64,000 nt of DNA from Faecalibacterium prausnitzii. GTDB taxonomy: Bacteria > Bacillota > Clostridia > Oscillospirales > Ruminococcaceae. Position 1 is the stretch's first letter; each line of letters opens with the position of its first letter. A model generated the notes under the pieces. The model was not told the DNA's origin. It saw nothing but the letters and a program-made list of their open reading frames with translations, and did no database searches. Below are positions 51,335 through 59,769 of the stretch, piece after piece. Location of the stretch: assembly GCF_003324185.1 (NCBI RefSeq), contig NZ_PXUP01000008.1, positions 62,001-126,000 on the forward strand, given 5' to 3'. The position numbers and the translations under genes were made by a program.

Positions 51335-52552
51335 TTGGATAGCATTCGACAATATTTTAAGCGCACCGATAAGATGTATCTGCTGCTGTGCATTTTCAGC
51401 AGCGTGATGGCGGTGCTGGCGCTGTCCTCGTGGGCAGCCAAGCAGGGCAACGGCTTTGCCACCGACGAGGTGACCGGTGCCATCATCGGCATTGGCGACT
51501 ACCGCCGGGCGCTGGTGCAGGCGGGCGCTGCCGCCATTGGCATCGTGATTGCGCTGCTGCTCTCCTGCGTGGACTACCGCAGCCTTGTAAAGGTGTGGCC
51601 GGTGCACGTTGTGCTGACGTGGGGTCTGGTGCTGCCCACGCTGGTCATCCGAAACGTGTCCATCGGCCCGCTGACCATCGGCTACAACGCCGGCGATACC
51701 GACAACTACTCCTGGTACAAGCTGGGCGGCTTTACCTTTCAGCCCACAGAGCTGGCAAAGATCAGCTTTATCCTGACCTTTGCCATGCACCTGAACAACG
51801 TGCGCAGCCGTATCAATGAACCAAAGGAGCTGGCAAAGCTGCTGCTGCATCTGCTGGTGCCCATTGCCATCATCCATGTGCAGGGCGATGACGGCACGGC
51901 CATCATCTACGGCATCATCGGCTGCTGCATGATGTTTGCGGCGGGGCTGAGCTGGAAGTATATCTTTGCAGCCTTTGCGGCGGCGGGTGCTGCCGTGGCG
52001 GTGGCCTTTGCCTTTTTCAGCGATAAGATCGGCAAGGGGTACCAGTGGTACCGCATTCTGGCAGTACTGGACCCGGAAAACACCACCGGCTGGGCCCCCA
52101 GCGAGACGGTATGGAAGAACATCATCTACCAGCAGCAGCGCGGCGAGATCGCGCTGGGCTCCGGCGGCATCTTTGGCAACGGCCTATTCACCGGCAGGTA
52201 TTACAGCGTGCCCAACGCCCACAATGACTTCATCCTCAGCTGGATCGGCAACGTGGCGGGCTTCGTGGGCTGCTGCGTGGTGCTGGGCGTTCTGCTGGCG
52301 CTGGTGATCAAGACCTTTGCCACCGGTGCCCGCAGCGAAGATCTGCTGGGCAGCTACATCTGCGCCGGTATCGGCGGTGCCCTGATGGCGCAGATCGCCG
52401 TAAACGTGGGCATGAACCTGCGGGTGCTGCCGGTCATCGGTGTCACCCTGCCCTTCTACTCCGCAGGCGGTAGCTCGGTGCTTATGCTGTATATCTGTGT
52501 CGGTTTAGTACTGTCTGTATACTCTCACAACACTAAAAGCCTGTTCAGTTAA
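51335..52552 (+). CDS. SEDS family peptidoglycan polymerase (FtsW/RodA/SpoVE)
   Basis: A 405-residue protein with about ten membrane segments. Family blocks are GGFTFQPTELAKISFIL, VQGDDGTAIIYGIIGCCMMFAAGLSW, PNAHNDFILSWIGNVAGFVGC and the end motif NLRVLPVIGVTLPFYSAGGSSVLMLYICVGLVLSV. The FQPTELAK block and the ASxGGSS-like SAGGSS suggest RodA or FtsW; which one cannot be settled. The start is uncertain: TTG at 51335 has AAAGGCGG at good spacing, while the GTG at 51326 is too close to it. There is a divergent promoter pair with the secreted protein. Confidence 0.9.
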   Translation: MDSIRQYFKRTDKMYLLLCIFSSVMAVLALSSWAAKQGNGFATDEVTGAIIGIGDYRRALVQAGAAAIGIVIALLLSCVDYRSLVKVWPVHVVLTWGLVLPTLVIRNVSIGPLTIGYNAGDTDNYSWYKLGGFTFQPTELAKISFILTFAMHLNNVRSRINEPKELAKLLLHLLVPIAIIHVQGDDGTAIIYGIIGCCMMFAAGLSWKYIFAAFAAAGAAVAVAFAFFSDKIGKGYQWYRILAVLDPENTTGWAPSETVWKNIIYQQQRGEIALGSGGIFGNGLFTGRYYSVPNAHNDFILSWIGNVAGFVGCCVVLGVLLALVIKTFATGARSEDLLGSYICAGIGGALMAQIAVNVGMNLRVLPVIGVTLPFYSAGGSSVLMLYICVGLVLSVYSHNTKSLFS

Positions 52553-52567
52553 AGAATGTTCTATAAG

Positions 52568-52608
52568 CAAGGACGTGCAGCCCGCGGGCTGCACGTCCTT
52601 GCTTTTTA
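52568..52608 (+). terminator. Terminator of the SEDS gene
   Basis: AAGGACGTGCAGCCC pairs with GGGCTGCACGTCCTT, then GCTTTTTA. Confidence 0.85.
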
Positions 52609-52683
52609 GGTGATTTTAAAACAAACGCCATATTTGAAAAACAAAGATTCCTTAAATGATGCCCAGAGCAAAGCGGAGGGCAT

Positions 52684-53268
52684 TCAAGAGCGTCCCAGCT
52701 TTTCCAGTTCCACCACCGGCCAGCCAAGGGCGCGGATAGCGCTTTCATCGTGGGTGGCCAGCAGCACCGGCTTGCCCGCGCAGCGCTGCCGCAGCAGCGC
52801 CGCTGCCCGCTGCAAGGTGTCCGGGTCCATGCCGGTAAAGGGCTCGTCCAACAGCAGGGTGTCGCTGGGTGCCCACAGCGCCCGCAGCAGCGCCACCCGC
52901 CGCTTTTGCCCGCCGGAAAGCCTGCGGGCAGGCAGCTGCAAGGCGGCAGCATCCATTCCAATCTGTTGAAAACCGCTTGTAATTTGCTTTTTGTACTGGT
53001 TTTCCGCCCCCGGAAGCACCAAGGTGACGTTCTGCACCGCATTCAGCTGAGGACAAAGGCGGTCTTCCTGAAAGACCGCCGCCACCCGGCCCACGCCCTC
53101 CACGCTGCCGGTGGTGGGGCGTTCCAGCCCCATCAGGATGCGCAGCAGGGTGGTCTTGCCCCAGCCGCTTGGTGCCCACAGCACCACGGGAGCATCCACC
53201 TCCATGCACAGGTCTGTGAAGAGCGGTGCCGCGCCGAACCGTTTTGTCAGGTGTTGAAGCTTCAGCAT
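52684..53268 (-). CDS. ABC transporter ATP-binding protein, SsuB/TauB-like
   Basis: A compact 194-residue ATPase. Walker A reads APSGWGKTT, with Ala in place of the usual first Gly. The Q-loop is VFQEDRLCPQLNAVQNV, the signature LSGGQKRR and Walker B TLLLDEPFTGMD. FQEDRLCPW-type Q-loops are found in nitrate/sulfonate/taurine and thiamine-precursor importers. It overlaps the permease gene by 7 nt. No binding protein is encoded nearby. At 194 residues it is shorter than the usual 240-250. Confidence 0.85.
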   Translation of the reverse strand: MLKLQHLTKRFGAAPLFTDLCMEVDAPVVLWAPSGWGKTTLLRILMGLERPTTGSVEGVGRVAAVFQEDRLCPQLNAVQNVTLVLPGAENQYKKQITSGFQQIGMDAAALQLPARRLSGGQKRRVALLRALWAPSDTLLLDEPFTGMDPDTLQRAAALLRQRCAGKPVLLATHDESAIRALGWPVVELEKLGRS

Positions 53269-54032
53269 TTTGTCCCCTCCTCTCCCAGCACTGCGCCAAC
53301 GGCTTTATCCAGTGCAAACAGGAACAGCTTTTCAAAGCCTGCGCTCAGCAGAATGATGACAAAGGTCCACGCAAACAGTTCCCCGGTGGAAAGGGTGATC
53401 TTGGCACGGTACAGCGCATCGCCGATACTGCCGTTGGGCAGGCCGATGACCTCGGCCGCCACGCCGCTTTTCCAGCAGATGCCCAGCGCCACGCTGCACC
53501 CCTGCCGGAAGGCCGGCAGCACCGCAGGCAGCCAGATTGCCCGCAGGCGGCGGCCTGCAGGCAGACGGAACACCGCTGCCATTTCCAGCAGCTGCACGTC
53601 TGCCCCGGCAATGCCGGTGCGCACCGCGCCGTACAGCACCGGCAACACCATCAGAAAGCTGATAAGCACCGAAAGGGCGCTGCCCCGCACCCAGACCAGT
53701 GCCAGAATGATAAAGCTTGCCACCGGCGTAGCCTTGACCAGCTGCATCACCGGAGCCAGCAGCGCGTCGGCGGCGCTCCACCGGGCGGCGCACACCGCCA
53801 GCACCACGCTGACCACTGCGCCCAGCACAAAACCCAGCAAAATGCGCCCGGAGCTGAAGCCCACCCGCTGCCAGAAATCCGCCCTCGGCAGCAGCTGCAC
53901 CAATGTGCGCAGCGCCTGCACCGGCGATACCAAAAACACCTCCTGCCCGATGGCCATAGCTGCGGCCTGCCAGACCGCCAGCCAGAACGCCACCGCCAGC
54001 AGACGGCGGAAAAACTGCTTGTTCTGCTTCAT
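53262..54032 (-). CDS. ABC transporter permease, SsuC/TauC-like
   Basis: A 256-residue permease of the nitrate/sulfonate/taurine class with about six membrane segments. VSPVQALRTLVQLLPRADFWQRVGFSSGRILLGFVLGAVV and the coupling region AVFRLPAGRRLRAIWLPAVLPAFRQGCSVALGICWKSGVAAEVIG are typical. The start at 54032 follows GAGGG 6 nt upstream. It pairs with the ATPase at 52684. Upstream there is a palindrome GGTATA-G-TATACC (54062-54074) that could be an operator. The substrate is unknown without a binding protein. Confidence 0.85.
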   Translation of the reverse strand: MKQNKQFFRRLLAVAFWLAVWQAAAMAIGQEVFLVSPVQALRTLVQLLPRADFWQRVGFSSGRILLGFVLGAVVSVVLAVCAARWSAADALLAPVMQLVKATPVASFIILALVWVRGSALSVLISFLMVLPVLYGAVRTGIAGADVQLLEMAAVFRLPAGRRLRAIWLPAVLPAFRQGCSVALGICWKSGVAAEVIGLPNGSIGDALYRAKITLSTGELFAWTFVIILLSAGFEKLFLFALDKAVGAVLGEEGTKC

Positions 54033-54161
54033 AAACTGCCCTCTTCCCCTGCTTATTATAAGGTATAGTATACCATACCGCCCCGCAAAGGGGAATGACC
54101 TGTGCACCACCTGCGGCGGGTCGGCTTTCAATGTATATACTTTTATTCAACCGTCGTACGC

Positions 54162-54196
54162 TTGACATGAATTTGTATCCAGTGTAAACTGGATAC
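54162..54196 (+). promoter_or_regulatory. Promoter with perfect operator-like palindrome, ahead of a decayed brnQ
   Basis: TTGACA (54162-54167), a 17-nt spacer, and TAAACT (54185-54190). The inverted repeat GTATCCAGT / ACTGGATAC (54175-54196, 4-nt centre) covers the -10, the form of a GntR- or TetR-type operator. Confidence 0.7.
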
Positions 54197-54237
54197 AGTA
54201 TACGGTGCAACTTTGGCACCGGCGCAGGAAAGAGGGG

Positions 54238-54697
54238 ACAGTTTTGGCGCAAGCGCTCAAGGGCCGCTATCTTCATGCTGGCCTGCTTCAACACCTGTGT
54301 AGGGCTGATTGCCTGTGTGGGAGAGTATTTCCACACCCTGCTGCCCCGCATCCCCTACCCTGTTCTTGCCGCCTTTTTTGCCTCTGCCAGTATGCTGATC
54401 GCCAATCTGGGGCTGGCAGATATCCTACGGTTATCCGTCCCGGTGCTCAACGCCCTGTACCCGGTAGCCATTGTGCTGATTACGCTTTCCTTCGTGCCCG
54501 GGCTGGAGCAGCGCCGCCGGGTCTACCCGCTGTGCATCGGCTGCACCGCCGTGCAGAGCATTGCCGCCGCGCTGCCGCTTGGCCCGCTTTCTGCCCTTGC
54601 CAACGCCCTGCCGCTGGCGGCACTGGGCTTTGGCTGGGTGCTCCCGGCGGTCGTCGGGCTGCTGGCAGGCATCTTTTTAAGCTGCACTGAAGAATAA
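54238..54697 (+). pseudogene. brnQ: Remnant of a branched-chain amino-acid carrier (BrnQ), N-terminal two thirds lost
   Basis: The frame from 54275 gives about 140 residues beginning MLACFNTCVGLIACVGEYFHTLLPRIPY, then ANLGLADILRLSVPVLNALYPVAIVLI. This is the C-terminal third of the LIVCS family carrier BrnQ, whose full length is about 430-450. The preceding stretch 54238-54262 in another frame reads GTVLAQALKG, which also belongs to BrnQ. So there is both a large 5' deletion and a frameshift near 54262. It is unlikely to make a working carrier. The intact promoter and operator upstream suggest recent decay, or reuse. Confidence 0.75.
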
Positions 54698-54710
54698 AGG
54701 AGATATTACT

Positions 54711-55121
54711 ATGATCCAGCCTATCATGCACGACCCGTTGTTTCTGGCGCAGAAGTCCGCCCCTGCCACCCCGGAGGACGCCCCTGTTGCCCGGGACTTA
54801 CTGGAGACCCTGACCGCACACGCCGACGGCTGTGTAGGCATGGCTGCCAACATGATCGGCGTGCTCAAGCGCATCATCGCAGTGGAGGCCGAGGACGGGT
54901 ATCTGGTGCTGTTCAACCCGGTCATCCTGAAAAAATCCGGCCAGTACGAAGCCGAGGAGGGCTGTCTTTCGCTGGAAGGCATGCGGAAAACAAAGCGCTA
55001 CCAGAGCATCAAGGTGCAGTATCAGACCATGGACGGCCAACCGCGCATCAAGACCTTTACCGGCTGGACGGCGCAGATCATCCAGCACGAGATCGACCAT
55101 TGCGATGGGATCTTGATTTAA
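54711..55121 (+). CDS. Peptide deformylase-like protein
   Basis: A 136-residue metalloenzyme of the peptide deformylase family. Motif 2 EGCLSLEG (metal Cys) and motif 3 QHEIDHCDGILI (HExxH) are intact. Motif 1, normally GxGxAAxQ, reads VGMAANM, so the transition-state Gln is Met. It is shorter than usual PDF (about 150-190) at both ends. It may be a divergent PDF that acts on specific peptides. The start at 54711 follows AAAGGAG. It lies 13 nt after the brnQ remnant. Confidence 0.82.
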   Translation: MIQPIMHDPLFLAQKSAPATPEDAPVARDLLETLTAHADGCVGMAANMIGVLKRIIAVEAEDGYLVLFNPVILKKSGQYEAEEGCLSLEGMRKTKRYQSIKVQYQTMDGQPRIKTFTGWTAQIIQHEIDHCDGILI

Positions 55122-55137
55122 GTTTTTTTACCACGCA

Positions 55138-55176
55138 CAAAGCCCCCGAGGGTGTGACCCCCGGGGGCTTTGCTAT
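55138..55176. terminator. Bidirectional terminator between the deformylase and the sugar ABC operon
   Basis: CAAAGCCCCCGAGGG pairs with CCCCCGGGGGCTTTG. Confidence 0.8.
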
Positions 55177-55199
55177 ACTGTAACAGAGATGTCGGAATT

Positions 55200-56066
55200 T
55201 TAGCCTTTAACACCGCCCAGAGCAACGCCGCGGACGATGAACTTGGACAGCAGCAGGTAGACGACGATGACCGGCAGAATGGCGATGGCCACCATCATGT
55301 ACACCTTGCCCATATCGAACTTCAGGAAGTCCGCGCTGCGCAGCTGAGCGATCAGGATCGGCAGGGTCTTTTTGTCGGCGGTGTCCAGCACCAGAGCCGG
55401 AATGAAGTAGTTGTTCCAGCTGGCCACGAAGGAGAAGATGGCCTGCACAGCCAGAGCCGGCTTCATGATGGGCAGCACGATCTTATTAAAGGTATAGAAC
55501 TCGCCTGCACCGTCAATTCGGGCGGCCTCCACGATCTCCATGGGAAGGGAGGCGTCCAGATACTGCTTCATGAAGAAGAACACAGTGGGTGCCGCAATGC
55601 TGGGAACGATCAGCGGGATGAAGCTGTTTTTCAGCCCCATCTTGGAGATCAACTGCAGAAAGCCCAGTGCGGACACCTGTGTGGGCATGGTCATGATGAG
55701 CAGGATCAGGGCAAAGGCAGCCTTTTTGAATTTGAAGTTATAGGCGTAGATGCCGTAGGCCGTCAGAGCCGAGAAGTAAACGCTGAGCGCTGCCGAGCAG
55801 GCAGACACCAGCAGGCTGTTACGGATGCCGCTCACCACAGGGATGTTGGCGTCCGTAAGCACATTGCGGAAGTTTGTGATGATGGACTTGCCCGGCATCA
55901 GCGAGAAGCCCTTCTGGATCTCGAAGTGGGTGCGGGTGGAGTTGATGATCAGCACATAGAAGAAGAACAGGCACAGAAAGCTGATCAGCACCAGCACCAG
56001 ATAGCACCACGCACGGCGGGCGGTCAAGATCGCCTTTTCGGACTGGTTTTTAGGCGTATGTGCCAT
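55200..56066 (-). CDS. Carbohydrate ABC transporter permease (MalG/UgpE type)
   Basis: A 288-residue permease with six membrane segments and a long first periplasmic loop. The EAA loop reads LDASLPMEIVEAARIDGAGEFYTFNKIVLPIMKPALAVQAIFSFVASWNNYFIPALVL. It ends with FIVRGVALGGVKG, as is usual for CUT1 systems. It lies 2 nt after the other permease gene. With the GH94 enzyme next door, cello-oligosaccharide transport is the best guess. Confidence 0.93.
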   Translation of the reverse strand: MAHTPKNQSEKAILTARRAWCYLVLVLISFLCLFFFYVLIINSTRTHFEIQKGFSLMPGKSIITNFRNVLTDANIPVVSGIRNSLLVSACSAALSVYFSALTAYGIYAYNFKFKKAAFALILLIMTMPTQVSALGFLQLISKMGLKNSFIPLIVPSIAAPTVFFFMKQYLDASLPMEIVEAARIDGAGEFYTFNKIVLPIMKPALAVQAIFSFVASWNNYFIPALVLDTADKKTLPILIAQLRSADFLKFDMGKVYMMVAIAILPVIVVYLLLSKFIVRGVALGGVKG

Positions 56067-56068
56067 AC

Positions 56069-57046
56069 TTATTTCCCTCCTTTGGCAGCAGCCTTTTTGG
56101 CTGCCTTCAGTTCCTTGCGCTGAGCCTTGGTCAGGCCGTCATCTTCCTTGGTCAGCGAGAAGTACACGACGACGCACAGCACTGCACACACAAGGAACAG
56201 CACCACAGATACTGCACCGGCCATGCCGTAGTTCTTGCTGAACAGGTGGTTATTCAGGTACATGATCATGGTGGTGGAGGTACGGTCGGGGCCGCCCTTG
56301 CCGTTGGTCAAAATCTGCGGCACATCGAACATCTGCAAGCCGCCGATCATGGAGGTGATCATTACATAGACCAGAATGGGGCGGATCAGGGGCAGGGTGA
56401 TCTTCCAGAACATCTGGTTCGGGGTGCAGCCGTCCAGCTCTGCGGCCTCGTACAGGGTGGGGTCCACGCCCATAATGGCTGCCATCAGCATGATGGTGGT
56501 GTTGCCGAACCACATCAGGAAGTTCATCAGGCCCACAAGGCCACGGTTGCCCCACACAGTATTCAGGAAGCTGATGGGGGTCTTGATCCAGCCCATGCTC
56601 AGCAGCACTGCGTTCACCGGGCCGTTATCCGAGAACAGGGCGAAGAACAGCATTGCGAAGGCCGAGGCCATGATCAGGTTGGGCATGTAGATGACCGTCT
56701 TGAAGAAGGTCTGTCCCTTCAGCTTCAGTCGCAGGTCGGTGAACCATGCCGCCAGCAGCAGCGAGACGATGATCTGCGGGACGAAACCGATGATCCAGAG
56801 GATCAGCGTGTTGCTGAAATACTTGGGCAGATCGGTCGCGAACAGGGTGATGTAGTTTTTCAGACCCACAAAGTTGGGTCCGATGATCTTCAGACCGCTG
56901 CGGTAATACTCAAAAAAGCTGTAATAGATGGTGGATGCCAGAGGGATCAGCTGGAATACCGCGAAGATGATAAAGAACGGTGCAATGAAGATATAGCCCC
57001 ATTTCGCGTAGCTGATCGACCCTTTCTTCTTTGTTTTTTCTCCCAT
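56069..57046 (-). CDS. Carbohydrate ABC transporter permease (MalF/UgpA type)
   Basis: A 325-residue CUT1 permease. YAKWGYIFIAPFFIIFAVFQLIPLASTIYYSFFEY starts the membrane part, and the EAA loop is GVDPTLYEAAELDGCTPNQMFWKITLPLIRPILVYVMITSMIGGLQMFD. A Lys-rich C-terminal tail follows. The start at 57046 follows GGAGGGAGATCTC; the upstream frame to 57070 is not needed. It lies between the binding protein and the second permease. Confidence 0.93.
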   Translation of the reverse strand: MGEKTKKKGSISYAKWGYIFIAPFFIIFAVFQLIPLASTIYYSFFEYYRSGLKIIGPNFVGLKNYITLFATDLPKYFSNTLILWIIGFVPQIIVSLLLAAWFTDLRLKLKGQTFFKTVIYMPNLIMASAFAMLFFALFSDNGPVNAVLLSMGWIKTPISFLNTVWGNRGLVGLMNFLMWFGNTTIMLMAAIMGVDPTLYEAAELDGCTPNQMFWKITLPLIRPILVYVMITSMIGGLQMFDVPQILTNGKGGPDRTSTTMIMYLNNHLFSKNYGMAGAVSVVLFLVCAVLCVVVYFSLTKEDDGLTKAQRKELKAAKKAAAKGGK

Positions 57047-57079
57047 GAGATCTCCCTCCTGCCGGGTCACAGCAAAACC

Positions 57080-57113
57080 AAAGGGGCGGGCGAGATACGC
57101 CGCCCGCCCCTTT
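57080..57113 (-). terminator. Partial terminator between sugar-binding protein and permeases
   Basis: AAAGGGGCGGGCG pairs with CGCCCGCCCCTTT, followed by GGTTTTGC on the minus strand. It probably lowers permease expression relative to the binding protein. Confidence 0.6.
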
Positions 57114-57143
57114 GCTTCAATTTTCAGTTCGGAGTAAAACCGC

Positions 57144-58583
57144 TTATGCGGGCCATACCACGTCGGTCAGCTCGGGGTACTTCTCCTTGATGGCGGTCTC
57201 GAAGTTTGCCTTGGCGGCATCCTCCTCCACGTTGCCGGTGAAGTAATCCTTGAAAGCGTTCTGGAAGCTCTCGTTCAGGCCCTGATCGTACGGGCCGGCG
57301 TTGGACATATCGATCTTGGTTGCAGCTTCTGCAAACAGAGCGATGTGGTTCTGGCCGCCGAGGAAGTCGGACTTGTAATCGCTGTTGGCGATCTCGTTCA
57401 TGGCCTTCTCGTTGTTGGTGTAATCCTGCGTATCCATGGTGATCTGCTTCATGATGGCTTCATCGCAGGTCAGCTTCAGCATAACGTCCTTGATGGTTTC
57501 AAGGTTGTCGCTGCCGGCTGCGCCGCAGATCCAGGTGCCGCCCCAGTAGTAGGGCTGAGGGCCTTCGCACACAGCGTAGTCGCCGTAGATGCCGTTGCCA
57601 ACCTCTTCCTTGCCGCCCTCAGCGGTAGGAGTTGCCAGAGAGTTGCCCAGCAGGGTGAAGTTGATGCCCCAAGTGGAGTAGAAGAAGCCGAACACCTTAC
57701 CGGTGGGGCCCTGATCGGAAGCCCACTGGCTGTCCCACAGGCTGGACTTGTTGTTGTAGCCCTTGTCGGTGTACTCCTTGGTCTGGTCCACCCACTTCAT
57801 CAGGTTCTCGTCCACGGTAACGGTGGTGCCGGTGACCCAAGGTGCGGAGACGTTGTTGGAGAAGGTGCGGTATGCATCGTCAAAGCCGGACAGCATCTTG
57901 TAGCCCTTGGCAGCAGCCTTGGCAGCTACATCGTTGAACTTATCCCAGTCGGACAGGTAGGTCTGCACTTCGGCGGGGTCATCGGTGCCCAGCACCTCCT
58001 TGGCAATGCTGCGGCGGTATGCGAACAGACCCGGGGTAGCCTGCCAGGTGGTGCCGCGCTGGCTGCCGTCCACAGAAACGATATCCTTGGTGTACTGGTA
58101 CTGGCCGGCCAGATCGGAATCGGTCAGGCCGATATCCTTCTTGACATCCAGAACGTAGTCGGAATCCACATACTTCAGAGCGTAGTCAGCCTCGATCAGG
58201 AAAATGTCGATCTTGTCGTCATCGGCAGCGGAATCCTGATTCAGCAGAGCCTCGTCCAGCTTGTTCTGGTAGTTGTTGTTCTCGTTGGCGTTGATGGTCC
58301 ACTTCACGGTGGTGCCGTCCTTCAGGGTGGTGGTGGACTTGTCGGCTGCGATCTCCTTGACCTCGGGATAGTAGTCGTTGAAGCGGCTCTGGAACTCATC
58401 ATTCCAGCACCAAATGTTCAGCACCTTGCCCTCGGCGGAAGCGGGAGCGGCTGCAGAGGATGCAGGAGCAGCAGAAGAAGCAGCAGTGCTGCTGGAAGAA
58501 CTGCCGCCGCAGGCTGCCAGAGCAGCACCAACAGTCACGACACCGGAAGCGAGCAGGAAATTACGACGAGAGATCTTTTTCAT
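57144..58583 (-). CDS. Carbohydrate ABC transporter substrate-binding lipoprotein
   Basis: A 479-residue family 1 solute-binding protein. KKISRRNFLLASG, a hydrophobic stretch and the lipobox LAAC form the signal; a long Ser/Ala/Pro linker follows. LNIWCWNDEFQSRFNDYYPEV is the typical first strand. Many aromatic residues (YWGGTWICG, FYSTWGINF) would stack on sugar rings. The length and neighbourhood fit a cello-oligosaccharide binding protein. The start follows GGAGG. It lies 77 nt after lacI. Confidence 0.92.
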   Translation of the reverse strand: MKKISRRNFLLASGVVTVGAALAACGGSSSSSTAASSAAPASSAAAPASAEGKVLNIWCWNDEFQSRFNDYYPEVKEIAADKSTTTLKDGTTVKWTINANENNNYQNKLDEALLNQDSAADDDKIDIFLIEADYALKYVDSDYVLDVKKDIGLTDSDLAGQYQYTKDIVSVDGSQRGTTWQATPGLFAYRRSIAKEVLGTDDPAEVQTYLSDWDKFNDVAAKAAAKGYKMLSGFDDAYRTFSNNVSAPWVTGTTVTVDENLMKWVDQTKEYTDKGYNNKSSLWDSQWASDQGPTGKVFGFFYSTWGINFTLLGNSLATPTAEGGKEEVGNGIYGDYAVCEGPQPYYWGGTWICGAAGSDNLETIKDVMLKLTCDEAIMKQITMDTQDYTNNEKAMNEIANSDYKSDFLGGQNHIALFAEAATKIDMSNAGPYDQGLNESFQNAFKDYFTGNVEEDAAKANFETAIKEKYPELTDVVWPA

Positions 58584-58630
58584 AAGGGTAAACCTCCTTC
58601 ATGGTTTTCCATTAAAAAATTCATTCTCAA

Positions 58631-58652
58631 AAACTCCGCGCCGGGAGTTATG
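58631..58652 (-). terminator. Weak terminator-like hairpin between lacI and the binding protein
   Basis: On the minus strand AACTCC pairs with GGAGTT, then TTTGAG. It is only six base pairs, so read-through is likely. Confidence 0.35.
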
Positions 58653-58660
58653 GGTCTTTG

Positions 58661-59668
58661 TTAAAGGATACGGACGGAGCCGCCGTCCAGCAGTTTGCCG
58701 GACACCCGGATCTGCTCCGGCAGGGTCACACGCGGATGCTCGATCAGTTCGATCAGCTTATCCGCTGCCAGCCTGCCAAGGGATTTGGTGTTCTGCTGGT
58801 AGGTCACCAGCGAGGGTTTGACCACCCGGGAGAGATAGATGCCATCGTACCCCATCACCGAGATATCCTCCGGGATGCTCAGGCCTGCCTCGCTCAGGGC
58901 GTTGTAGCCGCCCAGTGCGGAAAAGTCATCCGGGAAGATGATGCAGGTGGGCCGCTGCGGCAGTGCCAGCAGCGCCCGGGTCTCCTCTGCGCAGCGGTCC
59001 ACATCGTGGTACACACCGCAGCGGACGTACTCCTCCGGCACCTTCAGCCCCAGCTCCTCGCAGGCTTGATAGAAGCCTGCCAAGCGGTTCTCGGTAACGG
59101 CGGTCTTTTCGCCGTGGATGAAGGCGATGCGCCGGTGTCCGCAGGCCCATGCCTGCTGTACCAGAGCCTTTGTGCCCACCACGTTGTCTGAAAGGATCGC
59201 CATCCGGTTGTTGAACACATGGTCGATGGTCACCACCGGCACATCGCCGTTGACCAGTTCCACCACCTGCGGATCGTAAAAGTTCACACAGGCGATCACC
59301 ACGCCGTCCACACCCCGGTAGTGGCAATGTTCCAGATAGCTCATGGACTTGCCGCTGATGTTGTGGTTGATGAAGGTGATATCGTAGCCGCGCTTTTCCG
59401 CTTCTACCTTGAAGCTGTCCAGCACTGCGGAGAAGTACTCGTGGGTCAGGCCGCTCTGTTTTTCATCTACGAACAGAACGCCAAGATTGTAAGTGCGGTT
59501 GGTTTTCAGCGCCCGGGCCGCTGCGTTGGGCAGGTACCCCATGCGGCGGGCCGCTGCACGGATGCGCTCCCGCGTGGCCGGTGCGATATCCGGCTGGTCG
59601 TTTAAAGCCTTGCTGACGGTTGCGACGGATACGCCGCATTCTTTCGCCAGATCCTTCAGGGACGGCAT
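58661..59668 (-). CDS. LacI family transcriptional regulator of cello-oligosaccharide use
   Basis: A 335-residue repressor. The LacI helix-turn-helix SLKDLAKECGVSVATVSKALNDQPDIAPATRERIRAAARRMGYLPNAAARALKTNRT is at 3-60, with the hinge helix after it. The periplasmic-binding-like core runs to the end (IAFIHGEKTAVTENRLAGF, GYDGIYLSRVVKPSLVTY). The start at 59668 follows GGAAGGAGG. It is upstream of the sugar ABC genes on the same strand and divergent from the GH94 gene. Two identical 14-bp operator-like sites flank the divergent promoters, so it should control both and itself. Confidence 0.93.
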   Translation of the reverse strand: MPSLKDLAKECGVSVATVSKALNDQPDIAPATRERIRAAARRMGYLPNAAARALKTNRTYNLGVLFVDEKQSGLTHEYFSAVLDSFKVEAEKRGYDITFINHNISGKSMSYLEHCHYRGVDGVVIACVNFYDPQVVELVNGDVPVVTIDHVFNNRMAILSDNVVGTKALVQQAWACGHRRIAFIHGEKTAVTENRLAGFYQACEELGLKVPEEYVRCGVYHDVDRCAEETRALLALPQRPTCIIFPDDFSALGGYNALSEAGLSIPEDISVMGYDGIYLSRVVKPSLVTYQQNTKSLGRLAADKLIELIEHPRVTLPEQIRVSGKLLDGGSVRIL

Positions 59669-59719
59669 CTTTTAGCCTCCTTCCGAGGATAGGAGCAGCG
59701 GGATGTTTCTCGCGAGTTC

Positions 59720-59733
59720 CTTAATCGTTTTCG
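59720..59733 (-). promoter_or_regulatory. LacI-type operator in front of lacI
   Basis: CTTAATCGTTTTCG contains AATCGTTT, the central CG dyad of LacI-family sites. It lies just downstream of the lacI -10. An identical 14-mer is at 60131. Confidence 0.65.
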
Positions 59734-59740
59734 CAACCTC

Positions 59741-59769
59741 AATATATCGCATTCTGTACCAAAAATCAA
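59741..59769 (-). promoter_or_regulatory. Promoter of lacI and the sugar ABC operon
   Basis: On the minus strand TTGATT (59769-59764), a 17-nt spacer, and TATATT (59746-59741). Confidence 0.65.

Noticed and set aside
54062-54074. GGTATA-G-TATACC palindrome as a defined operator
   Set aside because: It is short and A/T-rich, no regulator is adjacent, and the promoter it would control is not clear. It is mentioned only with the permease.
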